Assembly: GCA_030427245.1 (NCBI GenBank)
Contig: JAUHXA010000066.1
Span: forward strand, 1 to 37,035
Length of the DNA stretch: 37,035 bases
Direction of reading: 5' to 3'
Source of the DNA: Bacteroidia bacterium
GTDB taxonomy: Bacteria; Bacteroidota; Bacteroidia; Chitinophagales; UBA2359
A program made the position numbers and the translations under genes. The notes below the pieces were generated by a model that saw only the letters and a list, made by a program, of their open reading frames with translations, searched no databases and was not told where the DNA came from. Below, one piece after another: positions 25,514-33,773 of the stretch. Every line of letters begins with the position of its first letter. Position 1 is the stretch's first letter.

Positions 25514-28500
25514 ATGGCCTACTTATACCTAACCGAAAACTATAAGCGAAAACACAATAACTCCGATATGGAGTATTACCACGAGAAATTAAGGACTTCA
25601 GAAGACCCTACCTCTTTTCTCGAAGAGTTTGACCAAACTGAAATGTGGAAAATGCGGGTCAAACACAAGGACAGTCACCGACTAATTCTCCAAAGAGTCA
25701 CCTTCCAAATCAAGGGCAAAAACTACGACGTTTTTTGTGCAAAACACCTTTTGCCGAGAGGCTCAAAGGAATACAGGTATTGGGATAAGTTTGTGAAAAA
25801 ATGGAAAGAAAAAGATGCCATTGAAGGAAAAAAACGAAAGGAAGTAGAGCAATGGCTTAAGGCCCAATTGAGGAAGGAATGGGAAGACAAACAACTTCAA
25901 TTTTTACCCCCAGATTTGGAAGTGTTCACCCACCCTATCCCCACTCTTCATCTACCTAGCGCCAATGTGTATGAATCACAAGAATGGATTGAAGCGATTA
26001 AGGAGATTGTAGAAGAAATTAAAAAGATGGGGGAAACGAAAAAGGCAAAAAAACCTGTTATTGAAGCTGAATTGAAGGAGTTTTACAAAGGATTATGCAG
26101 TTTTGTAAGGGAGGTTCACGACAATGATGCTAACTCTGAAATCAAGCCGACTTTTGAAGTAATCGAACAAAATGGCGTTTTTGTCCTTGCCCGAAAAGAT
26201 GCCAATTTTCTACTATATGCCTGTTTTCAATTCCCAAATACCACACAAAAAAAACCTTTCAAAATCACCTTTCTATTTGATCTCTATTTTGATGAACAAA
26301 AAGGGCGAAAAGCGATTGAAACGATTCACCAACAATATCCCTATAATCAAGCTACTGACAACGAAAGATTACTGCGAGACTGCAAACGCACTTATGAAGA
26401 TTTTGTGCTGTACGATAGTAAGTTGTGGCAAAAAATTCAAGAAAATGAAAAAGCGAACTTAGCACTCTCCATTGAAGAAAGAACAATGCTTCAAAATCCT
26501 ACTTTTCCGATGTTTATCAATGGTCAGGCAGGAAGCGGAAAATCAACCGTTTTGTACTATCTATTTGCCCATTTTTATGCAATAGAATACCAAAACCCAC
26601 ACCCTACTCCCAACTGTCTATTTTTTACATACAACGAGGAATTACTGGGACGAGCTCAAAAGAATATTCGTGCAATCCTCCAACACAATGGCAAATACAT
26701 TGAAAATCCTGTCAATGTCAGTCAAATCAAAAATTCTTTTTACACCCTCCACGATTTTATCAGAAAATACTTGCTTCCCGAAAAAGCGAAAAATCTATTT
26801 ATTGAAGACAAATATATGTCTTTCAGTAAGTTCAAACGCTGCTACTTGGGAAAATTTCACGAAAATAAATACAACTGCACACTTCCCAACAAATTCAATC
26901 ACTCTCCCGATTTGGTCTGGCACATCATACGAACCTACATCAAGGGACACAAACTAAACGAAAATTTCAGTGTAGAAGACTACAAAAAACTGAAAAGCAG
27001 GGAACGCAGTGTGAGTGACGAAGAGTATCAAGAAGTATGGGAAATTACCCAAAAATGGTACAACAAATTTCATGAAAATGGAGATTTTTGGGACGACCAA
27101 GACCTCATTCGCTATGTACTTCAAAATGTGCGAAATCTGCCCCGCTCCCCTGTCCTATTTTGTGATGAAGTACAAGATTTTACCCGAATCGAATTGGATT
27201 TACTTTGGCAGTTGTCGAGCTTCACAAAATACGATCTAACTGGTCGAACCAACATCCCTTTTGCCTTTGCGGGGGATCCCAATCAAACCGTTCACCCAAC
27301 AGGCTTTCAATGGTATAATTTAGTTGAACTTTTTGAAGAGCGATTTAAAACACTAAATTTAAACGATTTAAACATAAATATTAGGCAACTGCACCACAAC
27401 TATCGCTCCAAATCTGCCATCATTCAGTTCTCCAATCTTATCCAAAAATTTCGCTACACCTTTCTCGGCATTGCAGAGTTACGACCACAAATTTCGTGGC
27501 AAAAAATACAAGGTGTTTCTCCTTGCCTTTTTATCCTTCACCAAGATGTCGAAATGGAGGATTTGGAGAGGATTCTGGCTCAATCCATGATTTTGATTCC
27601 CACTAGCAGAAGCGAAGAGGAATATATCCGAAAAAATAGGCTTTTAAAACACATCGTTCCTCCTCCTCGCAAAGAGGGCGTAAACGAAAAATCTCATCAA
27701 TCAGCTGAAAAACGAGAAATTCTCAATGGCTCGATAAGTAAAGCAGAGCCAAATGACGATTCCTTCAATGTGATGAGTGTTGCTTCTGCAAAGGGTCTGG
27801 AATTTGACAAGGTCGTTCTCTACAATTTTGGGGATCATGTTCCCAAATCGTTCCAAAAATGCGTTAGTCGTGAGGCTCTTGACGACAACGAAAAAATCGA
27901 ATTGATTCACTTTTTCAGTAAGTTATATGTTGCCGTTTCAAGGGCAAGTCATTTTTTGTTTATTATTGACACTCAAAAAGGGTATGAGAAGTTTTGGAAG
28001 CATTTTATGGAAAAAGACCTTCTTTACTTTGAAGAAGACAAACATTGGAAAGACACGCATACAGTTCTTTTGGCCAAAGGAACAGAAGCCGACTTGCACA
28101 ACATCACTGAAAACAATCCTCAAAAAATTGCCCAAACATTGCAGCAATCGGGCAAGGCTAAAAAAGACTACACTCTTTTGTCAAGGGCAAAACAATATTA
28201 CCAATCCTTTCATAATCAAGCCGAAGCATTGGACTGTGCGGCATGGGCAAATTGGTTCAAAGAGGATTGGACTGAAGCGGGCAAATCATTTGCTCAACTT
28301 GGACATTTTGAAAATGCTTCTGAGTCTTTTTGGAAAGCGCAAAAATGGCAGTTGCTGAAAGAATTACACGAAGGTGAAAATTCTCCACACCCTCATTTGT
28401 TGATTGCAAAATACATGCTCAAAGAAGTTGATTTTATTGAACTTTTGGACAATGCCTACTTCAATGAGTATGCTTCACCAAATAGTGAAAGTTGGAAGGC

Positions 28501-29773
28501 CGTTTTGAAACAACTTCAAAAAGACTTTGAAAACATCACCATTGGTGAAAAATCGTTCATTGATTTTAAAGACTATGCCTACTATGCCGAAAAAATAGGC
28601 AAAAAAGGTTTTCCTGTCTTTTTTGACCTTGCAGGCAGTTTGTACTTCAAGGATGCCGTATTCGATAAGGCGGTTAAATGTTGGGATGAAAACCACAACC
28701 CCTACGATGAGGATTCCTATTCTGTCAAACGCCCCAACTATCATCCTTCCAACTATTTCAATGCCAAAATAAAACTCACCAAAAACATCAATAAAAAGGC
28801 ACTTTGGTATCATCAATTGAAGGAATACGAAGCCCTCATTGACATTTACAAAGAGGCAAGCAGCAAGGAATCCCAAAGATTCAAAACCACTTCCTACAAT
28901 TTTATTTTCGATGCTTTTATCAAGCGAAAACTCTTTGACGATGCGCTGATATTTCCGAATATTTCTCTGCGTAAGAAAACCAAAAAACTCTTAGAAAAAA
29001 TCGAATACTTGGGACCACAAGCCAAAACGGATGAACGCAAGAAAAGGTTATTTGACCTTCTATTGAAGAAAGACAAAGAAGGAGCGCAAATACTTGTTTC
29101 ACACATCGAATCCTTCAAAAGGTGTTTTGAAGAAAAAAATGTTGTCAGAAAAATTTTACAAAACGAAGGCTGGAAATCCATTTTAGAAGCCCATCAGAAA
29201 AACTTCAAAAAGACTCGTATATTCAATAAGTTATTGAGTGATTTACTGGTCTATCTAAAAATTCAAAATTGGTCTGCTGATTCACTTCAAAATTCTGCCC
29301 TCCATGAAAAATTTGAGTACGGTCTACTCTTACTTTCAAAATCAAATCAAGCCGACTATAAGCGTAAACAACTCGAAAAAATATTTCGAATCTTGCTCGA
29401 CAATCCTCTGGGTATAGAACTGATTCACAATCAGATGGATTTATTCCGACCATTGTTCAAAGACAAAAAAACGCTCAAACATCTTTTGGGCAAAAACAAC
29501 TGGAGTGAGCTATTGAAGGAATATGAAGAGGAGTTTCAAAAAGGTCTTTCCACAGAATATGTCGATATCTTTGTGGAGCTTGTTTGCTATCACTTGAGGA
29601 ACGGCCGAAACACACACCTCATTCATACGGTTGGTTTAATAGAACAGTTGACCGAGTCGGATAAGTTGACTATGTATGTCAAACTAATCAATGCTGCTTC
29701 AGAATCAAGTCTCCATACTTCTACAAAGGTTCTTTCTGACACTCTAAAAGAGCATCTTATAAGTCTTGGGTGA
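25514..29773 (+). CDS. Large UvrD-like SF1 helicase with N-terminal RelE/ParE-like region and TPR-like C-terminus
   Basis: 1419 residues. All SF1A motifs are visible: Walker A GQAGSGKST (337-345), Ia LFFTYNEELL (369-378), II DEVQDF (551-556), III GDPNQT (587-592), IV HHNYRS (627-632), V SVASAKGLEFDKVVLYN (755-771) and VI YVAVSRA (805-811). The helicase should therefore be an active ATPase. Residues about 34-95 (MWKMRV, then HRLILQRV, then YDVFCAKHLLPRG) have the W-x-x-R-V/R-x-I/ydvf pattern of RelE/ParE-fold domains. From about 885 onward the chain is all-helical with TPR-like units (DWTEAGKSFAQLGHFENASESFWKA). From memory, this order recalls eukaryotic TRANK1-like proteins. The gene has its own promoter and no co-directional partner close upstream. 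Defence, RNA or DNA processing are all possible, and function is unknown. Confidence 0.85.
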   Translation: MAYLYLTENYKRKHNNSDMEYYHEKLRTSEDPTSFLEEFDQTEMWKMRVKHKDSHRLILQRVTFQIKGKNYDVFCAKHLLPRGSKEYRYWDKFVKKWKEKDAIEGKKRKEVEQWLKAQLRKEWEDKQLQFLPPDLEVFTHPIPTLHLPSANVYESQEWIEAIKEIVEEIKKMGETKKAKKPVIEAELKEFYKGLCSFVREVHDNDANSEIKPTFEVIEQNGVFVLARKDANFLLYACFQFPNTTQKKPFKITFLFDLYFDEQKGRKAIETIHQQYPYNQATDNERLLRDCKRTYEDFVLYDSKLWQKIQENEKANLALSIEERTMLQNPTFPMFINGQAGSGKSTVLYYLFAHFYAIEYQNPHPTPNCLFFTYNEELLGRAQKNIRAILQHNGKYIENPVNVSQIKNSFYTLHDFIRKYLLPEKAKNLFIEDKYMSFSKFKRCYLGKFHENKYNCTLPNKFNHSPDLVWHIIRTYIKGHKLNENFSVEDYKKLKSRERSVSDEEYQEVWEITQKWYNKFHENGDFWDDQDLIRYVLQNVRNLPRSPVLFCDEVQDFTRIELDLLWQLSSFTKYDLTGRTNIPFAFAGDPNQTVHPTGFQWYNLVELFEERFKTLNLNDLNINIRQLHHNYRSKSAIIQFSNLIQKFRYTFLGIAELRPQISWQKIQGVSPCLFILHQDVEMEDLERILAQSMILIPTSRSEEEYIRKNRLLKHIVPPPRKEGVNEKSHQSAEKREILNGSISKAEPNDDSFNVMSVASAKGLEFDKVVLYNFGDHVPKSFQKCVSREALDDNEKIELIHFFSKLYVAVSRASHFLFIIDTQKGYEKFWKHFMEKDLLYFEEDKHWKDTHTVLLAKGTEADLHNITENNPQKIAQTLQQSGKAKKDYTLLSRAKQYYQSFHNQAEALDCAAWANWFKEDWTEAGKSFAQLGHFENASESFWKAQKWQLLKELHEGENSPHPHLLIAKYMLKEVDFIELLDNAYFNEYASPNSESWKAVLKQLQKDFENITIGEKSFIDFKDYAYYAEKIGKKGFPVFFDLAGSLYFKDAVFDKAVKCWDENHNPYDEDSYSVKRPNYHPSNYFNAKIKLTKNINKKALWYHQLKEYEALIDIYKEASSKESQRFKTTSYNFIFDAFIKRKLFDDALIFPNISLRKKTKKLLEKIEYLGPQAKTDERKKRLFDLLLKKDKEGAQILVSHIESFKRCFEEKNVVRKILQNEGWKSILEAHQKNFKKTRIFNKLLSDLLVYLKIQNWSADSLQNSALHEKFEYGLLLLSKSNQADYKRKQLEKIFRILLDNPLGIELIHNQMDLFRPLFKDKKTLKHLLGKNNWSELLKEYEEEFQKGLSTEYVDIFVELVCYHLRNGRNTHLIHTVGLIEQLTESDKLTMYVKLINAASESSLHTSTKVLSDTLKEHLISLG

Positions 29774-29840
29774 AAGAAGCGGGATAAGAAAATTTGACAA
29801 CATTCAATTACCAATTTTTCTGTCCAATAAGAATAAAGAA

Positions 29841-30656
29841 ATGACAAAATACAACCAAATAGGAATCAACTACAATCAAACCCGAAAAGCAGACCCACAT
29901 CTCACCAAGAGACTTTCTCAGCATTTACAGCCTAAAACAGATGGCATTTATTTGGATATTGGTTGTGGCACAGGCAATTACACTATTGCCTTACACAAAC
30001 AAAAAGGTATATCGTTTATTGGAGTAGAACCTTCTACTAAGATGCTCGAAATCGCCAAATCCAAATGTGATACTATAGACTGGCGATACGGAACTGCCGA
30101 AAACATCCCTTTGGAAGATGCTTCCATAGAGGGTATTGTAGCAACGCTTACCCTTCATCATTGGCAAGATATGGGAGCAGCTTTTGCAGAACTGTATCGG
30201 GTATTGAAGCCTATGGGTCGAATGGTGGTTTTTACTTCTACTCCTCAACAGATGAAAGGGTATTGGTTGAATCACTATTTTCCAGAAATGTTGCAAAAAT
30301 CCATGCAGCAAATGCCTACTTTTGAAGCAGTAGAAAAACAATTGAAGGAAAGCGGTTTTCAAAATATTCATACCGACAAGTACTTCATTGAAGCCGATTT
30401 GCAGGATTTGTTTTTGTATTCAGGCAAGTTCAATCCAAGCCTCTATTTGCAGCCTTTCATCCGAAAAGGCATTTCCTCTTTTTCAGATTTGGCAAATCAA
30501 GCCGAAGTTGAAAGGGGATTGAAGGCATTGAAACGAGACATTGAAAAAGGGGATTGGGAAGAGGTCAAGGCACAATTTGAAAACGAAATGGGAGATTATT
30601 TGTATGTTGTTGCAGAAAAAACAATACTCATAAATGAACTACCAAGCAATCATTGA
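29841..30656 (+). CDS. Class I SAM-dependent methyltransferase (Methyltransf_11 type)
   Basis: 271 residues from the ATG at 29841. The open frame begins at 29766, overlapping the helicase end, but those residues are not family-like, whereas MTKYNQIGINYNQTR is. The SAM-binding motif I is YLDIGCGTGNYT, motif II is GVEPSTKMLEIA, and motifs III/IV are YGTAENIPL and LTLHHWQDM, followed by LYRVLKPMGRMVVF. The substrate is unknown. Relatives act on small molecules such as quinone or lipid precursors. It lies 67 bp after the helicase and overlaps the glutaminase start by 23 bp, so it is cotranscribed with glsA. Confidence 0.88.
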   Translation: MTKYNQIGINYNQTRKADPHLTKRLSQHLQPKTDGIYLDIGCGTGNYTIALHKQKGISFIGVEPSTKMLEIAKSKCDTIDWRYGTAENIPLEDASIEGIVATLTLHHWQDMGAAFAELYRVLKPMGRMVVFTSTPQQMKGYWLNHYFPEMLQKSMQQMPTFEAVEKQLKESGFQNIHTDKYFIEADLQDLFLYSGKFNPSLYLQPFIRKGISSFSDLANQAEVERGLKALKRDIEKGDWEEVKAQFENEMGDYLYVVAEKTILINELPSNH

Positions 30657-31548
30657 AGAAATTTATACGAAGGTCAAAAACGGCGAAAACTTAGGGGAAG
30701 TCGCTACCTATATCCCCGAACTCGGCAATGTGCATCCCGACAGGTTTGGAGTCCATCTCACCACCATCCAAAATTCACACTCTTTTGTAGGAGACAGCGA
30801 TGTAAGGTTTTCGATACAAAGTATTGCGAAAGTGTTGATTCTTGCACTCGCCTACAAAATAGAGGGCGCAAAAATTTGGGAACGGGTAGGAGTCGAACCT
30901 TCAGGCAGTCCCTTCAATTCTTTGATACAACTGGAATACGATTTCGGGATTCCTCGCAATCCATTCATCAATGCGGGTGCAATTGTGATTTGTGACATTT
31001 TGGTTAGTCTGTTGCCAAACCCCAAACAAATGCTACTTGATTTCATCAGAGAAGCATCCAATATTCCTCACATTGACTATTCCCAAACCATCGTAGAGTC
31101 CGAAAAATCAATGGGTTTTCGCAATGCTGCTTTGGTTAATTTCCTCAAGTCATTTGGCAACATTCACAACGACATTGAAGTAGTTTTGGACTTTTACTAC
31201 AGTATCTGTTCTATCGAAATGACCTGCAAAGAACTGTCCAAAACCTTTCTATTTTTTGCGAACAATGGCAGAAATTCCTTCTCCAAAGAACCCATTCTCA
31301 CCGTCAGTCAAACCAAACGTATCAATGCCATCATGCAAACTTGCGGCTTCTACGACGAAGCGGGTGAATTTTCTTATCGAGTGGGATTACCTGGTAAAAG
31401 TGGCGTTGGAGGAGGCATCATTGCAGTGCATCCCAATCAATATGCCATTGCTGTTTGGAGTCCAAAACTGAACAAAAAAGGCAATTCTTATAGAGGAATG
31501 AAGTTTCTGGAGTTGTTTACCACCAAAACGGAGTTGTCTATTTTTTGA
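30634..31548 (+). CDS. glsA: Glutaminase
   Basis: 304 residues, the usual length of bacterial glutaminases of the serine-dependent beta-lactamase fold. The enzyme hydrolyses L-glutamine to glutamate and ammonia. The nucleophile motif is S63-I-A-K66 (in RFSIQSIAK). Further landmarks are NPFINAGAI (Asn113), ESEKSMGFRN, FFANNGRN, TCGFYDEAGEFSYRVGLPGKSGVGGGI and the final IAVWSPKLNKKGNS. The start at ATG 30634 lies inside the last codons of the methyltransferase, giving a 23-bp out-of-frame overlap and likely translational coupling. No N-terminal or ankyrin extension is present. Confidence 0.95.
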   Translation: MNYQAIIEEIYTKVKNGENLGEVATYIPELGNVHPDRFGVHLTTIQNSHSFVGDSDVRFSIQSIAKVLILALAYKIEGAKIWERVGVEPSGSPFNSLIQLEYDFGIPRNPFINAGAIVICDILVSLLPNPKQMLLDFIREASNIPHIDYSQTIVESEKSMGFRNAALVNFLKSFGNIHNDIEVVLDFYYSICSIEMTCKELSKTFLFFANNGRNSFSKEPILTVSQTKRINAIMQTCGFYDEAGEFSYRVGLPGKSGVGGGIIAVHPNQYAIAVWSPKLNKKGNSYRGMKFLELFTTKTELSIF

Positions 31549-31671
31549 AGCCAAAAATTTATTTTCAAAAACTGAAACGTTTTTACAGGATTGTAAGTTA
31601 TAGTGGAATCATCGGCTATTCTCGATGCTTAAACTACTCTTTTTCAGAAAAATAAAACTCACAATAATAAT

Positions 31672-32631
31672 ATGCTGATTCAAATCTTATTGATAATACT
31701 TGGTTTTGCCTTACTTATCAAAGGTGCAGATTGGATGGTTTATGGTTCTTCGGCTTTGGCTAAAAAGAACAACATTTCTGACCTCGCCATTGGATTAACC
31801 ATTGTGGCATTTGGCACATCTGCCCCCGAATTGGTGGTCAACACCATTGCATCCTACCAAAACTACTCCGACATCGTTTTTGGGAATGTAATTGGTAGTA
31901 ACAACTTCAACTTATTTGTGATTTTGGGCATAGTAGGGCTCATCTCCCCCATTGTGGTCCAATCGAGTACCGTTTGGCGAGAAATTCCTTTTTCGTTTTT
32001 TGCCATTGTTGTCTTGTTTTTATCCGCCAATAGCTACCTAAGTTCCTCACCACCTTCACTTACCCGAATAGACGGTTTCGTATTGCTTGCTTTTTTCGCT
32101 CTATTCCTATTCTACGTTTACAAACAACTGCAAAACGACCCCGTAGAATTGGAAACCTCAACAATTGAACTTTCCAATCCAAAAATTTGGGGATTTATTG
32201 GTATGGGTTTGATAGGCTTGGTGGCAGGCGGTCAATTTGTGGTCACGAATGCCATCAAAATTGCGGAAACGCTGGGCGTGAGTGAAAAAATCATCGGTTT
32301 GACCATCATTGCAGCAGGTACATCTCTGCCCGAATTGGTGACATCCGTTGTTGCAGCCACTAAAAAGAACAGTGACATTGCCATCGGAAACATCATCGGC
32401 TCCAATATCTTCAACATTTTTTTGATTCTGTCTATCAGTTCTTTAATCCGACCTCTCCCCTTCAATACCGTATTCAATGTGGATATTTATATTTTGGCAG
32501 GTGGAACGCTCTTTTTGTTTGTTGCCATGTTCACCGGCATCAAACAAAAGTTGGATAGATGGGAAGCAGGACTTCTTTTGGTAACTTATCTGGCTTATAC
32601 GGCTTATTTGATTGGAAAGGAGTTATCATAA
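31672..32631 (+). CDS. Calcium/sodium antiporter, CaCA family (YrbG-like)
   Basis: 319 residues with about 10 membrane segments and the two inverted alpha repeats of the cation/Ca2+ exchanger superfamily: GLTIVAFGTSAPELVVN with GNVIGSNNFN, and GLTIIAAGTSLPELVTS with GNIIGSNIFN. The Glu residues in the two PE motifs bind cations. It probably exports Ca2+ in exchange for Na+ or H+ across the inner membrane. The ion pair is inferred from the family. It is 123 bp after glsA with no clear terminator or promoter between. The stop codon abuts a hairpin that is oriented for minus-strand termination. Confidence 0.93.
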   Translation: MLIQILLIILGFALLIKGADWMVYGSSALAKKNNISDLAIGLTIVAFGTSAPELVVNTIASYQNYSDIVFGNVIGSNNFNLFVILGIVGLISPIVVQSSTVWREIPFSFFAIVVLFLSANSYLSSSPPSLTRIDGFVLLAFFALFLFYVYKQLQNDPVELETSTIELSNPKIWGFIGMGLIGLVAGGQFVVTNAIKIAETLGVSEKIIGLTIIAAGTSLPELVTSVVAATKKNSDIAIGNIIGSNIFNIFLILSISSLIRPLPFNTVFNVDIYILAGGTLFLFVAMFTGIKQKLDRWEAGLLLVTYLAYTAYLIGKELS

Positions 32632-32656
32632 AAAAAGCCCTATCAGACATTAGGCT
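32629..32656 (-). terminator. Minus-strand terminator beyond the 52-bp repeat array
   Basis: Stem AGCC-(C)-TA with TA-GGCT (32636-32656, one bulge, 8-nt loop). On the minus strand it is followed by seven Ts (32629-32636). It fits the end of the transcript of the small exported protein at 32883-33122, which would then carry the tandem repeats in its 3' untranslated part. Confidence 0.6.
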
Positions 32657-32678
32657 GTCGATACGGCTTGATTTGTTT

Positions 32679-32871
32679 GTATTCGAAAATGGGGTGAACA
32701 TTTTCTATTTGAACTTGGGACTAATTCTATGTATTTGAAAATGGGGTGAACATTTTCTATTTGAACTTGGGACTAATTCTATGTATTTGAAAATGGGGTG
32801 AACATTTTCTACTTGAACTTGGGACTAATTCTATGTATTTGAAAATGGGGTGAACATTTTCTACTTGAATG
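32679..32871. repeat. 52-bp tandem repeat, about 3.7 copies
   Basis: Units start at 32679, 32731, 32783 and 32835, and the last breaks off near 32871. Units 1 and 2 differ at one base, units 2 and 3 at one base, and unit 4 shares the unit 3 variant, so the array is a recent expansion. Each unit has a 7-bp inverted repeat (GAAAATG / CATTTTC, loop GGGTGAA). Across each junction from units 1 and 2 to the next copy there is TTTG-N18-TGTATTTG, one base off the Bacteroidota promoter. No coding potential is apparent. Confidence 0.93.
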
Positions 32872-32882
32872 TTAGAGGTGAA

Positions 32883-33122
32883 TTATTTGTCTTTCTTGTT
32901 TTTGTCCAAACTTGCTACAACTTGTGGATGTAAAATATTGTTGTCAAAAATGCTAATTTCTTCTTTTTCCTTTGTTGCTTTGACCTCTTTTTGAGTTACT
33001 TCTTTTGTCGTAGTTGTTTGTTCTTTATTTTGTGTATCTGCGTTGGTTGTTGTATTTCCATTTTGAGCAACCATTGTGATACTTGCAAAAATCATTGCTA
33101 TGGTGATGATAAATTGTTTCAT
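32883..33122 (-). CDS. Small exported Thr/Lys/Glu-rich protein
   Basis: 79 residues. A clear signal peptide (MKQFIITIAMIFASITMVAQ) is followed by a low-complexity mature part rich in Thr, Asn, Lys and Glu, then a short ending (FDNNILHPQVVASLDKN). No family recognised. The signal peptide and the downstream minus-strand terminator support a real gene. It might be a small periplasmic or secreted structural peptide, and no function should be assumed. The stop is 12 bp from the end of the 52-bp repeat array. Confidence 0.65.
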   Translation of the reverse strand: MKQFIITIAMIFASITMVAQNGNTTTNADTQNKEQTTTTKEVTQKEVKATKEKEEISIFDNNILHPQVVASLDKNKKDK

Positions 33123-33156
33123 GACTTGTGGGGCTTTTATCGTTTTTTAAATGTTA

Positions 33157-33212
33157 TTTCCTAACGTGCTTGCAGTTTATTATACGGCAGTGTTTCAGGA
33201 AATGTTAGGAAA
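33157..33212. repeat. 9-bp inverted repeat pair, attC-like layout
   Basis: TTTCCTAAC at 33157-33165 and its exact reverse complement GTTAGGAAA at 33204-33212, 38 nt apart. The AAC/GTT cores and spacing recall integron attC sites, but each outer seven-mer has one mismatch to RYYYAAC / GTTRRRY and no integrase is in the window. It lies between two small exported-protein genes. Confidence 0.35.
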
Positions 33213-33339
33213 AAACGGGTTCAAAAGCCATTCTTGACTATCTGATAATCAAGCATTAAGTCCACGAAGAAGAGTAACTTGTTGTAAAACAGAGTGTAAG
33301 TTCCTTCAATATTATTTTTACATTCCAATGACATTTTAT

Positions 33340-33606
33340 TCAATATCCCACAGATTCACTAATCCCATCTTTATACAAGTCGTTCCAATATCCTTTTATC
33401 TTTTCTAAATCTTCTTCCATATCAAAAGCGTAGTAAATGCGACAGCTTTTCAAATCATCATACTGTTTGTAGTAATCTGAAAATTCGATTCCTACCTCTT
33501 CTAAATTGACTCCATTGTTTGGCTGTTTTTTAGAACAAGCGTTTAGACCACAAAATAGTATTGTCAATGAAGAAATCACTATAAACCAACAAAGTTTCAA
33601 TTTCAT
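33340..33606 (-). CDS. Small lipoprotein, function unknown
   Basis: 88 residues from the ATG at 33606. An ATG at 33615 adds only MWV. The signal ends in CGLNAC, with the lipidated Cys at 24. The mature part of about 65 residues is charged, with aromatic clusters (DYYKQYDDLK, IYYAFDMEEDLEKIKGYWNDLY). No family recognised. It sits alone between two non-coding stretches of about 150-220 bp that show no clear promoter. Confidence 0.65.
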   Translation of the reverse strand: MKLKLCWFIVISSLTILFCGLNACSKKQPNNGVNLEEVGIEFSDYYKQYDDLKSCRIYYAFDMEEDLEKIKGYWNDLYKDGISESVGY

Positions 33607-33773
33607 TACCCACATTATTTAAAGCCAAAATCCAACTTATAATATACTAAAAATCAATCTTGAATTTGTTCGATTGATGTATTACCAAACAAATGAAATG
33701 ACAGAAGAACATTGAACACATTACAAAAAGGTAATGGAACAAAAAATCCAAGAGATTAATAACCTAACTTCCC

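Noticed and set aside
27927-28358. 143-codon plus-strand ORF inside the helicase gene
   Set aside because: It lies in another frame of a region whose main frame encodes helicase motif VI and the TPR-like part. It has no recognisable domain.
25514-29773. Assignment of the helicase as Gabija GajB or another named defence helicase
   Set aside because: There is no GajA-like nuclease or other known partner next to it, and the N- and C-terminal regions differ from those proteins as I know them.
29766-29840. 25-residue N-terminal extension of the SAM methyltransferase
   Set aside because: It overlaps the helicase stop and shows no family similarity. ATG 29841 fits the family start.
32679-32871. 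CRISPR array
   Set aside because: The period is 52 bp with the whole unit conserved. There are no variable spacers between copies and no cas genes.
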